From contig JANUBW010000008.1 of the NCBI GenBank assembly GCA_024809215.1, positions 310,001 through 374,000 of the forward strand: a stretch of 64,000 nucleotides of DNA, read 5' to 3'. A program made the position numbers and the translations under genes. The notes under the pieces were generated by a model, which saw only the letters and a program-made list of their open reading frames with translations, had not been told where the DNA came from and searched no databases. This stretch comes from Niastella sp. OAS944. Its GTDB lineage: Bacteria > Bacteroidota > Bacteroidia > Chitinophagales > Chitinophagaceae. Shown here piece by piece: positions 40,823 through 47,767 of the stretch (position 1 is the stretch's first letter; each line of letters starts with the position of its first letter).

Positions 40823-41677
40823 TTAAATGATCATTTTTTCGATAGGCACTACCAGTATACCCTGTGCGCCGGCGGCTTTCAATTGCTCTATGATGTCCCA
40901 GAAGGTATCTTCGCTCAGTACGCTGTGTACGCTGCTCCAGCCGGCTTCGGCCAATGGCAGCACGGTAGGGCTTTTCATACCAGGTAACAGCGAAATGATC
41001 TCCTGCACTTTGTCATTGGGGGCGTTTAATAAAATGTATTTGTTGTTGTTGGCTTTCTTTACCGAGCGAATGCGGAATACCAGTTTATCGAGTAGCTTTT
41101 GTTGTTCAGCATCGAGGTTGTTATTGCGAACAAGCACGGCTTGTGATTGCAGCAACACTTCAACTTCTTTTAGTCCGTTCATTAACAGGGTAGAACCGCT
41201 GCTTACCAGGTCGGCCACTACATCGGCAAGGCCAATGCCGGGTGCAATTTCAACCGATCCGCTGATCTCGTGGATCTCGGCCTGTACATTATTTTTAGCG
41301 AGGAATTCATTAACGAGGAAGGGATAGCTGGTGGCAATGCGTTTGCCTTCTAAAGATCGAATGCCTTCGTATTGCTGGCTGCGGGGAATGGCTACAGAGA
41401 GGCGGCATTTACCAAAGCCCAGTTTTTCAACAATGGCGGCCTTTTTGTTTTTTTCGTACAACACGTTCTCGCCAACAATGCCAATATCGGCCACACCATC
41501 TTCAACGTATTGCGGAATATCATCATCGCGCAGAAAGAAGACTTCCAGGGGAAAATTATCAGCTTCTGTTTTCAACCGGTCTTTTACATTGCGTAAGGCG
41601 ATACCGCATTCTTTCAGAAGTTGAACGGAATCTTCATACAGGCGGCCCGATTTCTGAATAGCAATCCGAAGTTTCAT
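40823..41677 (-). CDS. hisG: ATP phosphoribosyltransferase (long form)
   Basis: First enzyme of histidine synthesis, joining ATP and PRPP. At 284 residues it is the long form with a C-terminal regulatory domain. LRIAIQKSGRLYEDS starts the catalytic part, DDIPQYVEDGVADIGIVGENVL lies near 52-73, RIATSYPFLVNEFLAKN near 107-123, and the PRPP loop is LADVVADLVSSGSTLLMNGL near 148-167. The last 75 residues (KYILLNAPNDKVQEIISLLPGMKSPTV ...) form the ACT-like domain that binds histidine for feedback. It is the first structural gene behind the histidine attenuator. Confidence 0.97.
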   Translation of the reverse strand: MKLRIAIQKSGRLYEDSVQLLKECGIALRNVKDRLKTEADNFPLEVFFLRDDDIPQYVEDGVADIGIVGENVLYEKNKKAAIVEKLGFGKCRLSVAIPRSQQYEGIRSLEGKRIATSYPFLVNEFLAKNNVQAEIHEISGSVEIAPGIGLADVVADLVSSGSTLLMNGLKEVEVLLQSQAVLVRNNNLDAEQQKLLDKLVFRIRSVKKANNNKYILLNAPNDKVQEIISLLPGMKSPTVLPLAEAGWSSVHSVLSEDTFWDIIEQLKAAGAQGILVVPIEKMII

Positions 41678-41717
41678 TGGAATCTCTTTTGTTTTTTTTA
41701 GTCCATTAATAAAATAA

Positions 41718-41747
41718 TAAGGGCTTACCGTTTGGTAAGCCCTTATG
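41718..41747 (-). terminator. Attenuator terminator of the his operon
   Basis: On the minus strand, the arm at 41735-41747 (ending GGGCTTACC) pairs with the arm at 41718-41730 across a 4-base loop and is followed by an A/T-rich TATTATTTT tail. It lies between the His leader and hisG. Confidence 0.88.
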
Positions 41748-41829
41748 AATATCTGGCACTACATAAAGCACCATCGGCCTACCTGCTGAGGTAAGTATGA
41801 TGATGGTGTGTATGAGTGATTATTGTCAT
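41735..41829 (-). promoter_or_regulatory. Transcription attenuator for the histidine operon
   Basis: On the minus strand, CTTACCT (41789-41795) can pair with AGGTAGG (41778-41784), the protecting 1:2 hairpin with a CAGC loop. Alternatively GGTAGGCC (41776-41783) pairs along eight positions, one of them G-U, with GGCTTACC (41735-41742), which is also the 5' arm of the terminator. A ribosome stalled on the His codons covers CTTACCT and favours the second pairing, so polymerase reads into hisG. The pairing is read by eye. Confidence 0.8.
41779..41829 (-). CDS. Histidine leader peptide
   Basis: A 16-codon frame M-T-I-I-T-H-T-H-H-H-H-T-Y-L-S-R with a TAG stop at 41779-41781. Five of six consecutive codons are His. 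It is the plainest indication that the minus-strand hisG-hisD-hisC-hisB unit is controlled by translation-coupled attenuation. Enterobacteria use the same logic with an unrelated peptide. The ATG lies 9 bases after the -7 box, so the message has almost no 5' untranslated region. Confidence 0.9.
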   Translation of the reverse strand: MTIITHTHHHHTYLSR

Positions 41830-41838
41830 ATTGAGCCG

Positions 41839-41868
41839 CAAAAATACTACTTACCGGGTTACTGCAAA
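41839..41868 (-). promoter_or_regulatory. Promoter of the histidine leader
   Basis: On the minus strand, TTTG (41865-41868) and TATTTTTG (41839-41846) are separated by 18 bases. Both boxes are the same as those of the aromatic leader promoter. Confidence 0.75.
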
Positions 41869-41978
41869 ATTTTTTTTATGTTATGGGTGTTTTTGCACAC
41901 CCCTGCAAATAAATTTGGTCACATCCATTTAATAATGTGTAACTTAGGGATACGCGAACCTTTCTTAATCCTTATAAC

Positions 41979-42113
41979 ATGCCAAACCGATCTCGCGCCC
42001 AACGATTCGTTATTGTGCTATTGCTGCTATTTATGGCCTGGTTTACCAGGTGTGCCCCATCAGCTTCAGTGAAAAAGACAGTTACACCACCAGCCCAATT
42101 TCATTTGCAATAG
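41979..42113 (+). CDS. Small membrane or lipoprotein-like peptide
   Basis: A 44-codon frame: MPNRSRAQR, then a hydrophobic helix FVIVLLLLFMAWF (10-22), then TRCAPSASVKKTVTPPAQFHLQ. The basic N-terminus, hydrophobic core and Cys at 25 recall a lipoprotein signal, although FTRC is not a canonical lipobox. It ends 15 bases before the OsmC-family gene and may be co-transcribed. It is below usual length cut-offs; function unknown. Confidence 0.5.
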   Translation: MPNRSRAQRFVIVLLLLFMAWFTRCAPSASVKKTVTPPAQFHLQ

Positions 42114-42128
42114 TCGTAACTTGCTTTA

Positions 42129-42605
42129 ATGAAAGCGCACCATTACAAAGTCAATATTACCTGGACGGGCAACCGGGGAAATGGCACCTCATCCTACACT
42201 GCATACGACCGCAATCATACCATACAGGCAGGTAGTAAACCTTTGCTCCCAGGTTCTTCAGATCCTTCCTTTCGCGGCGATCCTACACGCTATAATCCCG
42301 AAGAATTATTAGTGGCCTCTTTATCTTCCTGTCATATGTTATGGTATTTACATTTGTGCGCTGCCGCCGGCGTAATAGTTGTAGAATATACCGATGTCGC
42401 TGCCGGGGTTATGGAAGAAACAGCCAATGGTGGCGGACGTTTTACCGAAGTGACTTTATTTCCCGTTATTACCCTAACCAGCCAGGAAATGGTTGAAACA
42501 GCCGACGCCCTTCATGAAAAGGCCAATGAATTATGCTTTATTGCCAACTCATGTAATTTTCCTGTGCATCATAAGCCTATTTATAAGATTGTTGAACAGG
42601 TTTAA
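42129..42605 (+). CDS. OsmC/Ohr family protein
   Basis: A 158-residue protein of the OsmC/Ohr peroxiredoxin-like family, thiol enzymes that reduce organic hydroperoxides. The conserved first cysteine is in LLVASLSSCHMLWYLHLCAAAG (C68) and the second in IANSCNFPV near residue 140; RYNPEELL precedes the first helix as in the family. It is closest in pattern to the YhfA/OsmC-like subgroup rather than Ohr. It is cytosolic. It may form a small unit with the 44-codon gene upstream. Confidence 0.88.
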   Translation: MKAHHYKVNITWTGNRGNGTSSYTAYDRNHTIQAGSKPLLPGSSDPSFRGDPTRYNPEELLVASLSSCHMLWYLHLCAAAGVIVVEYTDVAAGVMEETANGGGRFTEVTLFPVITLTSQEMVETADALHEKANELCFIANSCNFPVHHKPIYKIVEQV

Positions 42606-42635
42606 TTTGATTTGTAGCTCGTTAACAAATCTGAA

Positions 42636-42676
42636 TATTCGCGAGGCCACTCACCACTCACCACTCACCACTCACT
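42636..42676. repeat. Heptamer array, ACCACTC family, with TCGCGAGGC core
   Basis: ACTCACC words repeat four times with a 7-base period right after TTCGCGAGGCC, and end at the stop codon of the membrane protein gene at 42678. Confidence 0.75.
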
Positions 42677-42677
42677 A

Positions 42678-43325
42678 TTAAGGTAGCGGCCCTTTGTTAA
42701 CATTATAGGAAATATACCGCAGTATTTGTTTCTTGAAAACATACTTGAAAATAAGATATAACAGGTGTGCGATGAAGATGGTCCATACCAGGAAGTCAAA
42801 GATGCGGCCTAACATTTTTTCAGTACCGGTAGGTAATACGGTATCTCTGTCGAGGCCTTTTGTTACAAACAACTCATCGAGGTAAACATACGTACAGCTC
42901 AGCAGTAACAATAAAAATATCTCCTGCATTATGAAAGTGTATAATGCAAATGGTTTCTTCAATTGTTTTTTGATGCTGTAATAAAAGAATACTGTTACTA
43001 TATTGTAAGGCACCAAACAAAGAAAGGCGTTGGTATTGTTGAAGTAAATAAAATTCAAAGTAATACAGCTTAGCAAAATACTTACTTCCATTCCGGGGCT
43101 GTTAGCCAGGCTGGCATTGATAAATACAAGATAAACACCGCTGAAAAGAAGGATCAAAAAGGATGTACCAATGATGGTATTTTTCGTCGTTTCGGGGCAG
43201 TCGTTTGTCATGCATACTGCTTCAGCTATATTATAGTGATACAGAATGTATTGCCCTAACCAGGCCATTATAAATGAAATAACCACAATCAGGGTAATGG
43301 ACCTTATCACATTACGGAGGGGCAT
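42678..43325 (-). CDS. Hypothetical multi-pass membrane protein
   Basis: A 215-residue protein without a recognised family. Hydrophobic stretches at about 5-28, 48-68, 78-95, 100-115, 130-150 and 172-195 suggest six transmembrane helices with short loops; the C-terminus KYVFKKQILRYISYNVNKGPLP is basic and probably cytoplasmic. It stands alone between OsmC and acylphosphatase genes, so context gives no function. Confidence 0.65.
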   Translation of the reverse strand: MPLRNVIRSITLIVVISFIMAWLGQYILYHYNIAEAVCMTNDCPETTKNTIIGTSFLILLFSGVYLVFINASLANSPGMEVSILLSCITLNFIYFNNTNAFLCLVPYNIVTVFFYYSIKKQLKKPFALYTFIMQEIFLLLLLSCTYVYLDELFVTKGLDRDTVLPTGTEKMLGRIFDFLVWTIFIAHLLYLIFKYVFKKQILRYISYNVNKGPLP

Positions 43326-43523
43326 GAGGATCTCTTATTACCTTATAAAAATAATAAAATTATTCAGTGTCCCTAGTGCCGGCAGGCGTTCTTGTCGTTT
43401 TTGTGTGGCAGCCTTCATGCTTTCGGTTGAGAACCAGTATTGTTTATACTACGTTACATGCTAATATGTGGCTTATTTATTGCGGATTAGCTGTAATTTT
43501 CACATTACTTGTTAACTTTCGAT

Positions 43524-43802
43524 ATGTTACAAACAATTTCAATAACTGTAAGCGGTCTTGTGCAGGGTGTATATTTCCGGCAAAGCACAAAAGAAAAGGC
43601 ATTGGAGCTGGGGATCTCGGGCATAGTGAAAAACCTGCCCGATGGCAGTGTGCATATACTGGCTACTGGTTCAGATGATCGGCTTGATCAATTGGTAGCG
43701 TGGTGTAAGGTGGGGCCGGCCAGGGCAAAAGTAACTTCTGTAAATGTAGCGCCCGTTAGCAAGCAGGAGTTCTTAGGGTTTGTTATTCAGCGGGGTGAAT
43801 AG
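43524..43802 (+). CDS. Acylphosphatase
   Basis: Small hydrolase (92 residues) of carboxyl-phosphate bonds. The signature VSGLVQGVYFRQST contains the catalytic Arg (R20), and the catalytic Asn is in GIVKNLPDGSVHI (N38). The start at 43524 gives MLQTISITVSG, the normal N-terminus; an in-frame upstream ATG at 43509 adds five residues. It is cytosolic. Its TAG stop begins a GTTAACG octamer array. Confidence 0.93.
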   Translation: MLQTISITVSGLVQGVYFRQSTKEKALELGISGIVKNLPDGSVHILATGSDDRLDQLVAWCKVGPARAKVTSVNVAPVSKQEFLGFVIQRGE

Positions 43803-43838
43803 TTAACGAGTTAACAAGGAGTTGATAGACTTGAAACA
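43801..43838. repeat. Octamer array, GTTAAC family, after acylphosphatase
   Basis: AGTTAACG/AGTTAACA and AGTTGATAG words start in the acylphosphatase stop codon. Confidence 0.75.
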
Positions 43839-43865
43839 GTCAAAAAAGATCGAGCTAGAATGAAT

Positions 43866-43903
43866 CCCCTCCCCCCACCGGGGGAGGGGTTAGGGGAGGG
43901 GGC
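43866..43903. repeat. GC-rich palindromic interspersed repeat (copy 2)
   Basis: CCCCTCCCCCC then ACCGGGGGAGGGG, followed by TTAGGGGAGGGGGCC. It is the reverse complement of 11960-11996 with about one substitution and one insertion. Four G-runs lie on the plus strand, so it could form a G-quadruplex as well as a hairpin. Confidence 0.85.
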
Positions 43904-43972
43904 CAGTTTGCTTTATTCACAAATGTTCTCTTTTCACTAACTTTCCACTTTACAACACAAAACAATCAACCA

Positions 43973-44722
43973 ATGCAGCAACGATTTCTGTTAGCCTTCC
44001 TCCTTCTAACATGTGTATACGCGGTACAGGCACAAAAGACATTAAGACAAGGTGATCCTAAGTTGACCGAAGTATGGGAACCAGAACCAAAAGTGATAAC
44101 ACCCGGTAAAACCAGTGTTGATCCACCATCAGATGCTATTGTTCTTTTTGGTGGTAATGATGCCAACGCCTGGGCGGCAAAAGATAACGGTGCTGTAAAA
44201 TGGAAAGTAGAAGGCGGCGTTTTAACAGTTGCTGCGGGCACCGGTGAAATTCATACCAAAGAAGGTTTTGGCGATTGCCAGCTGCATGTTGAATGGAGAA
44301 CGCCTGCCGAAGTAAAAGGTGATGGGCAGGGACGCGGCAACAGCGGCATTTTCTTAATGGGCCGCTATGAATTGCAGGTGCTCGACTCTTACAAAAACAG
44401 GACCTATAGCAACGGCCAGGCCGGAAGCATCTATAAACAATTGCCGCCATTGGTAAATGCCAGTCGTGGCCCCGGTGAATGGCAAACCTATGATGTTATA
44501 TTTATTGCCCCCCGTTTTAATGAAGATGGTTCGGTAAAATCACAGGCACGTATAACTGTATTGCATAACGGTGTGCTGGTGCAAAACAACTCCAGCATCA
44601 TGGGCGGCACCCAATACATTGGTATTGCTACCTACGAAAAGCATGGCGATAAAGAACCATTGGTATTACAGGACCATGGCAATCCTACAAGTTTTAGAAA
44701 TATTTGGATAAGACCATTGTAA
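43973..44722 (+). CDS. DUF1080 (3-keto-disaccharide hydrolase-like) secreted protein
   Basis: A 249-residue exported protein with signal peptide MQQRFLLAFLLLTCVYAVQA. The rest is a concanavalin-like DUF1080 domain: DAIVLFGGNDANAWAAKDNGAVKWKVEGGVLTV, DCQLHVEWRTP, RGNSGIFLMGRYELQVLDSY and a C-terminal PTSFRNIWIRPL. The family includes 3-keto-glycoside hydrolases of Bacteroidota; many members have no tested activity. No polysaccharide-utilisation locus is adjacent. It has a TAACTTTC near-match to the promoter box about 35 bases before the start. Confidence 0.9.
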   Translation: MQQRFLLAFLLLTCVYAVQAQKTLRQGDPKLTEVWEPEPKVITPGKTSVDPPSDAIVLFGGNDANAWAAKDNGAVKWKVEGGVLTVAAGTGEIHTKEGFGDCQLHVEWRTPAEVKGDGQGRGNSGIFLMGRYELQVLDSYKNRTYSNGQAGSIYKQLPPLVNASRGPGEWQTYDVIFIAPRFNEDGSVKSQARITVLHNGVLVQNNSSIMGGTQYIGIATYEKHGDKEPLVLQDHGNPTSFRNIWIRPL

Positions 44723-44726
44723 TCGA

Positions 44727-44800
44727 AAACAGTTATTCAGTTATTGAGTTATTCAGTTAGTAAGTTAAACTCAATAACTGAACAACCCAATAACCAGCGG
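44727..44800. repeat. Octamer array, ACTGAATA family, inverted arms
   Basis: GTTATTCA/GTTATTGA/GTTATTCA words (44731-44758) and the complementary CTCAATAA/CTGAACAA words (44768-44796) face each other. The family is shared with 13349-13383 and 39383-39412. Confidence 0.75.
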
Positions 44801-44814
44801 GTGTAACTTAAGAA

Positions 44815-46038
44815 CTACTTAAGCAACTCAGCAACGATATTGTTGAATTCTTTCTTAAAAGCTTCATAGTGAATTCCCGTAGCCGGCCCATTAAAGCCGG
44901 TATGTGTTTTTTTCAGTTTCCCATCACGGCCAACAAACAGTGTGGTGGGAAACATTTTTATCCTTGTTATCTCTGGTAATGTTTTCTCTGTACGTAAGGT
45001 ATCGCCAACCCGCACACCTGTTATAAGCATGGGATAGGTAATATTGAAATGCTGCTGAAACTTGCGCAGGCTTTTTTGCGAGCGGCTAAAATCGGTACTA
45101 TACTCATAAGCAAGGGCCACCATTTCAATACCACGTTGTTTATTATCCTCATAATACTTGCTCAAAAAAGCTGTTTCATCCATACAGTTCGGGCACCAGG
45201 AGCCCATTATTTGAATGATCACTACTTTATTGCGAAAGCGGGCATCGCTTATTGAGACCATATTGCTATCGATATCGGGGAAGCGAAAATGTAAACTGTC
45301 TTCACCCCGTTTCAGGTAAACTGCCGCCAGGGTATCGGGAAGGGCCGCTGTAGCATTTTTTTGGGCCGTCCAGTTTTCGAAATTAGTGGCGCCTGAATAA
45401 AAGAATCCATCGGCTATAGACGAGTCGTTGTGAATGGTGCCCCTGAAATAATAGGCATGGCTGCCATCGAACGTGCTGAGTTTAACCGTGTCGTTGTGCA
45501 CAGCGCCTTCGAGGTAACGGTAATCGCCGGTAGGTGTTAATACGGTGCCTGTTAATGCAGTGCCGGTTTGTTTAAATTCTATTACGGCCTGCATGGGTTT
45601 GGTATTATCTACAAAGGTGGCGCCCCAGCGGCCACTTACTTTGCGTTTGGTTTGTTTTGCCAGCGGGTACCGTTGCTGTTCACCGGGTGTAAATACTACA
45701 GGCATTACCTGGGTACTGGTGGATGTGTTTTTAATCCATACTCCTTGTAGGGTATTATTGGTGAACTGTAGCCTGAATTCCGATTCAAACAGCGGCATCT
45801 GTACCAGAATAGAATCCTGCTTTTGTTCAATGGCCGTAACGGCAATTTTTTCCGATGCATTGCGAATGTACCAAATGGGTTTTCCATTTTTATATTGCAT
45901 AGATACGTTGAAGTCAATGGTATTGCCGTCTTTGCGGAGTAAAGAAGCACGCCACCAGCCGGTAGGCATTGGCAGGTTGGCAAAACTGGTTGTAGCAAAA
46001 GCTGTTATTAAACAAATGAGCCAGGGAATCTTTTTCAT
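44815..46038 (-). CDS. TlpA-like thioredoxin with large N-terminal domain
   Basis: A 407-residue exported protein. The signal peptide is MKKIPWLICLITAFATTSFA, chosen over a start ten codons upstream. Residues about 22-245 form a beta-rich domain with repeated lipocalin-like segments (WRASLLRKDGNTIDFNVSM, GRWGATFVDNTKPMQAVIEFKQTG, YFRGTIHNDSSIADGFF). Residues about 265-407 are a thioredoxin fold with the redox motif WCPNC and the cis-Pro in MFPTTLFVGRDG. It probably reduces periplasmic disulfides. A TAAATTTG promoter box lies at 46051-46058. Confidence 0.87.
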   Translation of the reverse strand: MKKIPWLICLITAFATTSFANLPMPTGWWRASLLRKDGNTIDFNVSMQYKNGKPIWYIRNASEKIAVTAIEQKQDSILVQMPLFESEFRLQFTNNTLQGVWIKNTSTSTQVMPVVFTPGEQQRYPLAKQTKRKVSGRWGATFVDNTKPMQAVIEFKQTGTALTGTVLTPTGDYRYLEGAVHNDTVKLSTFDGSHAYYFRGTIHNDSSIADGFFYSGATNFENWTAQKNATAALPDTLAAVYLKRGEDSLHFRFPDIDSNMVSISDARFRNKVVIIQIMGSWCPNCMDETAFLSKYYEDNKQRGIEMVALAYEYSTDFSRSQKSLRKFQQHFNITYPMLITGVRVGDTLRTEKTLPEITRIKMFPTTLFVGRDGKLKKTHTGFNGPATGIHYEAFKKEFNNIVAELLK

Positions 46039-46050
46039 ACTTCTAATAAA

Positions 46051-46058
46051 CAAATTTA
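46051..46058 (-). promoter_or_regulatory. -7 promoter box of the TlpA-like gene
   Basis: Reads TAAATTTG on the minus strand, 12 bases before the ATG at 46038. Confidence 0.6.
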
Positions 46059-46099
46059 ACCGGTGCAAGTTTACAGTATTAATGTCTGAAAAAAAGTTA

Positions 46100-46128
46100 G
46101 GGCTGCTTCATTTTTTTTGAAACAGCCC
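46100..46128 (-). terminator. Terminator-like hairpin
   Basis: GGGCTG (46100-46105) pairs with CAGCCC (46123-46128), with TTC/GAA pairs inside. On the minus strand it is followed by CTAACTTTTTTTC. It would end the transcript of the epimerase gene ahead of the TlpA-like gene. Confidence 0.5.
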
Positions 46129-46211
46129 CGGTGACAACACATAGCACTAATGCTAAAGAGATCTGTGAACTATTGTAAGATATTTTAACAAAAGGTTATA
46201 AATAGCCAGTG

Positions 46212-46232
46212 ATTACAACGTATGGTTGTAAT
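46212..46232. promoter_or_regulatory. Inverted repeat ATTACAAC/GTTGTAAT
   Basis: An 8-base perfect inverted repeat with a 5-base spacer in the gap between the epimerase gene and the TlpA-like gene. The size suits a dimeric regulator site, but no regulator gene is adjacent. Nothing else is seen in 46129-46387. Confidence 0.35.
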
Positions 46233-46387
46233 GTATGATCAGATCTATTGCTATAGAGAGTTTTTACGACAGTGTACCCGGAATACCAGGTTTGCGGAGT
46301 GATTACACACGAAATATAGTATACAATTCCAGTAATTCCAAATTATATGGTACAAACGGTATCTATACACTCATGTATAAACGCCCA

Positions 46388-47332
46388 TTATTTACGTAAG
46401 TTCTCCAGCATATCTTTTGTCATTCTTTCCAGATCGTATTCATGCTTCCAACCCCAGTCGTTACGGGCTACAGAATCATCGATGCTTTGCGGCCAGCTAT
46501 CAGCGATGGATTGGCGATAGTCAGGTTCATAAGCCATGGTAAATTCAGGAATGTAATTTTTAATAGCGGCCCCAATTTCTTTTGGTGAGAAACTCATGGA
46601 AGATAAGTTATATGAAGTGCGGATAGATATGTTTGCCGCCGGCGCTTCCATTAGTTCGATGGTTGCTCTAATGGCATCGGGCATATACATCATGGGCAAG
46701 TAAGTATCTTCTTTCAAAAAACAGGTGTATTGCTTTTCTTCCAGTGCTTCGTGATATATTTCCACGGCATAATCGGTAGTGCCGCCACCGGGTGCCGATT
46801 TATAGGAGATCAACCCAGGATAGCGAAGGCTGCGTACATCAACCTGGTAACGCTGATAATAATAATTGCACCAGAACTCACCGGCGTATTTACTAATACC
46901 ATACACGGTGGTAGGTTCAATAATGGTTTGTTGCGGGCAGTTTTGTTTAGGTGAGGTAGGACCAAATACCGCAATGCTGCTTGGCCAGTACACTTTGTAG
47001 ATCTTTTCTTCGCGGGCAATATCCAATACGTTCAATAAACTCTGCATATTCAAATGCCAGGCGAGGTTGGGATTTTTTTCACCCGTGGCAGAAAGGATAG
47101 CTGCCAGCAGGTAGATTTGCGTAATGTTTTGCCTTATCACCTGTACGTGCAGCATTTCTTTGTTCATTACATCGAGGCTTACGTAGGGGCCGGTGCCTTT
47201 CAGCAGCTCGTTCTCTTCACGCAGGTCAGATGCAACCACATTATTGTTGCCATACATTTTGCGCAGGGCCAATGTTAATTCTACTCCAATTTGGCCCGAA
47301 GCGCCGATAACAAGTATTCTTTCTCTGATCAT
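46388..47332 (-). CDS. NAD-dependent epimerase/dehydratase, L-threonine dehydrogenase-like
   Basis: A 314-residue extended short-chain dehydrogenase. The NAD site VIGASGQIG is at residues 7-15, an acidic residue follows in ASDLREE, and the catalytic Tyr-Lys pair is in YGISKYAGEFW with the Ser in WPSSIAVFGP. The pattern LRYPGLISYKSAPGGGTTDYAVEIY is typical of the UDP-galactose-epimerase-like L-threonine 3-dehydrogenase, which oxidises threonine to 2-amino-3-ketobutyrate. The partner glycine C-acetyltransferase is not in the window, so a role with a nucleotide sugar cannot be excluded. Confidence 0.85.
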   Translation of the reverse strand: MIRERILVIGASGQIGVELTLALRKMYGNNNVVASDLREENELLKGTGPYVSLDVMNKEMLHVQVIRQNITQIYLLAAILSATGEKNPNLAWHLNMQSLLNVLDIAREEKIYKVYWPSSIAVFGPTSPKQNCPQQTIIEPTTVYGISKYAGEFWCNYYYQRYQVDVRSLRYPGLISYKSAPGGGTTDYAVEIYHEALEEKQYTCFLKEDTYLPMMYMPDAIRATIELMEAPAANISIRTSYNLSSMSFSPKEIGAAIKNYIPEFTMAYEPDYRQSIADSWPQSIDDSVARNDWGWKHEYDLERMTKDMLENLRK

Positions 47333-47503
47333 GTATTAACGAAGGTTAGTTTTTGTATTAGCCGCAAAAGAAACAACAAAACGCGAAATAGGCAAATTTG
47401 AGTAAGGGTGTTGATATCGATTGCGTTAACCGGGTACACTGTACGCAATAGGAGTAATGGAACCGGTTTCTTTAAGGTTTGCTTCGTGCCTTCTTATTAG
47501 CTT

Positions 47504-47624
47504 TATCGGATAAAATACAGACAAAACCCACACCAAACGCAGACCAAACCCAGACCAAGCCCAGGCAAATGCTGTGTTTTATGTGTATTTTATATGCATT
47601 AAGTATGTGATTTATATGTAATTG
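47504..47624. repeat. 11-base-period array of 11 units
   Basis: Units of exactly 11 bases in one phase: ATACAGACAAA, ACCCACACCAA, ACGCAGACCAA, ACCCAGACCAA and GCCCAGGCAAA, then a changed word series ATGTGTATTTT, ATATGCATTAA, GTATGTGATTT and ATATGTAATTG. The word changes within the array while the phase is kept, as at 7736-7911. Confidence 0.75.
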
Positions 47625-47715
47625 AGTACAGCAAGGGTATAAGAAATCCCAACGCAGGCAGCATTGGGAGTACAAGCACCCGGGCCTGCTGCCAATTTTC
47701 GCGAGGCCTTTCTAT

Positions 47716-47750
47716 TAGCACATTAGCACATTGTCTAATTAGCACATTAG
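47716..47750. repeat. Octamer array, ATTAGCAC family
   Basis: ATTAGCAC/ATTAGCAC/ATTGTCTA/ATTAGCAC words preceded by CGCGAGGCC. Only one arm is present. It runs up to the kdsA promoter. Confidence 0.75.
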
Positions 47751-47755
47751 TTTTA

Positions 47756-47763
47756 TACCTTTG
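47756..47763 (+). promoter_or_regulatory. -7 promoter box of kdsA
   Basis: TACCTTTG only 4 bases before the ATG at 47768. With the usual start 5-7 bases after the box, the kdsA message should be leaderless. Confidence 0.7.
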
Positions 47764-47767
47764 CGCC

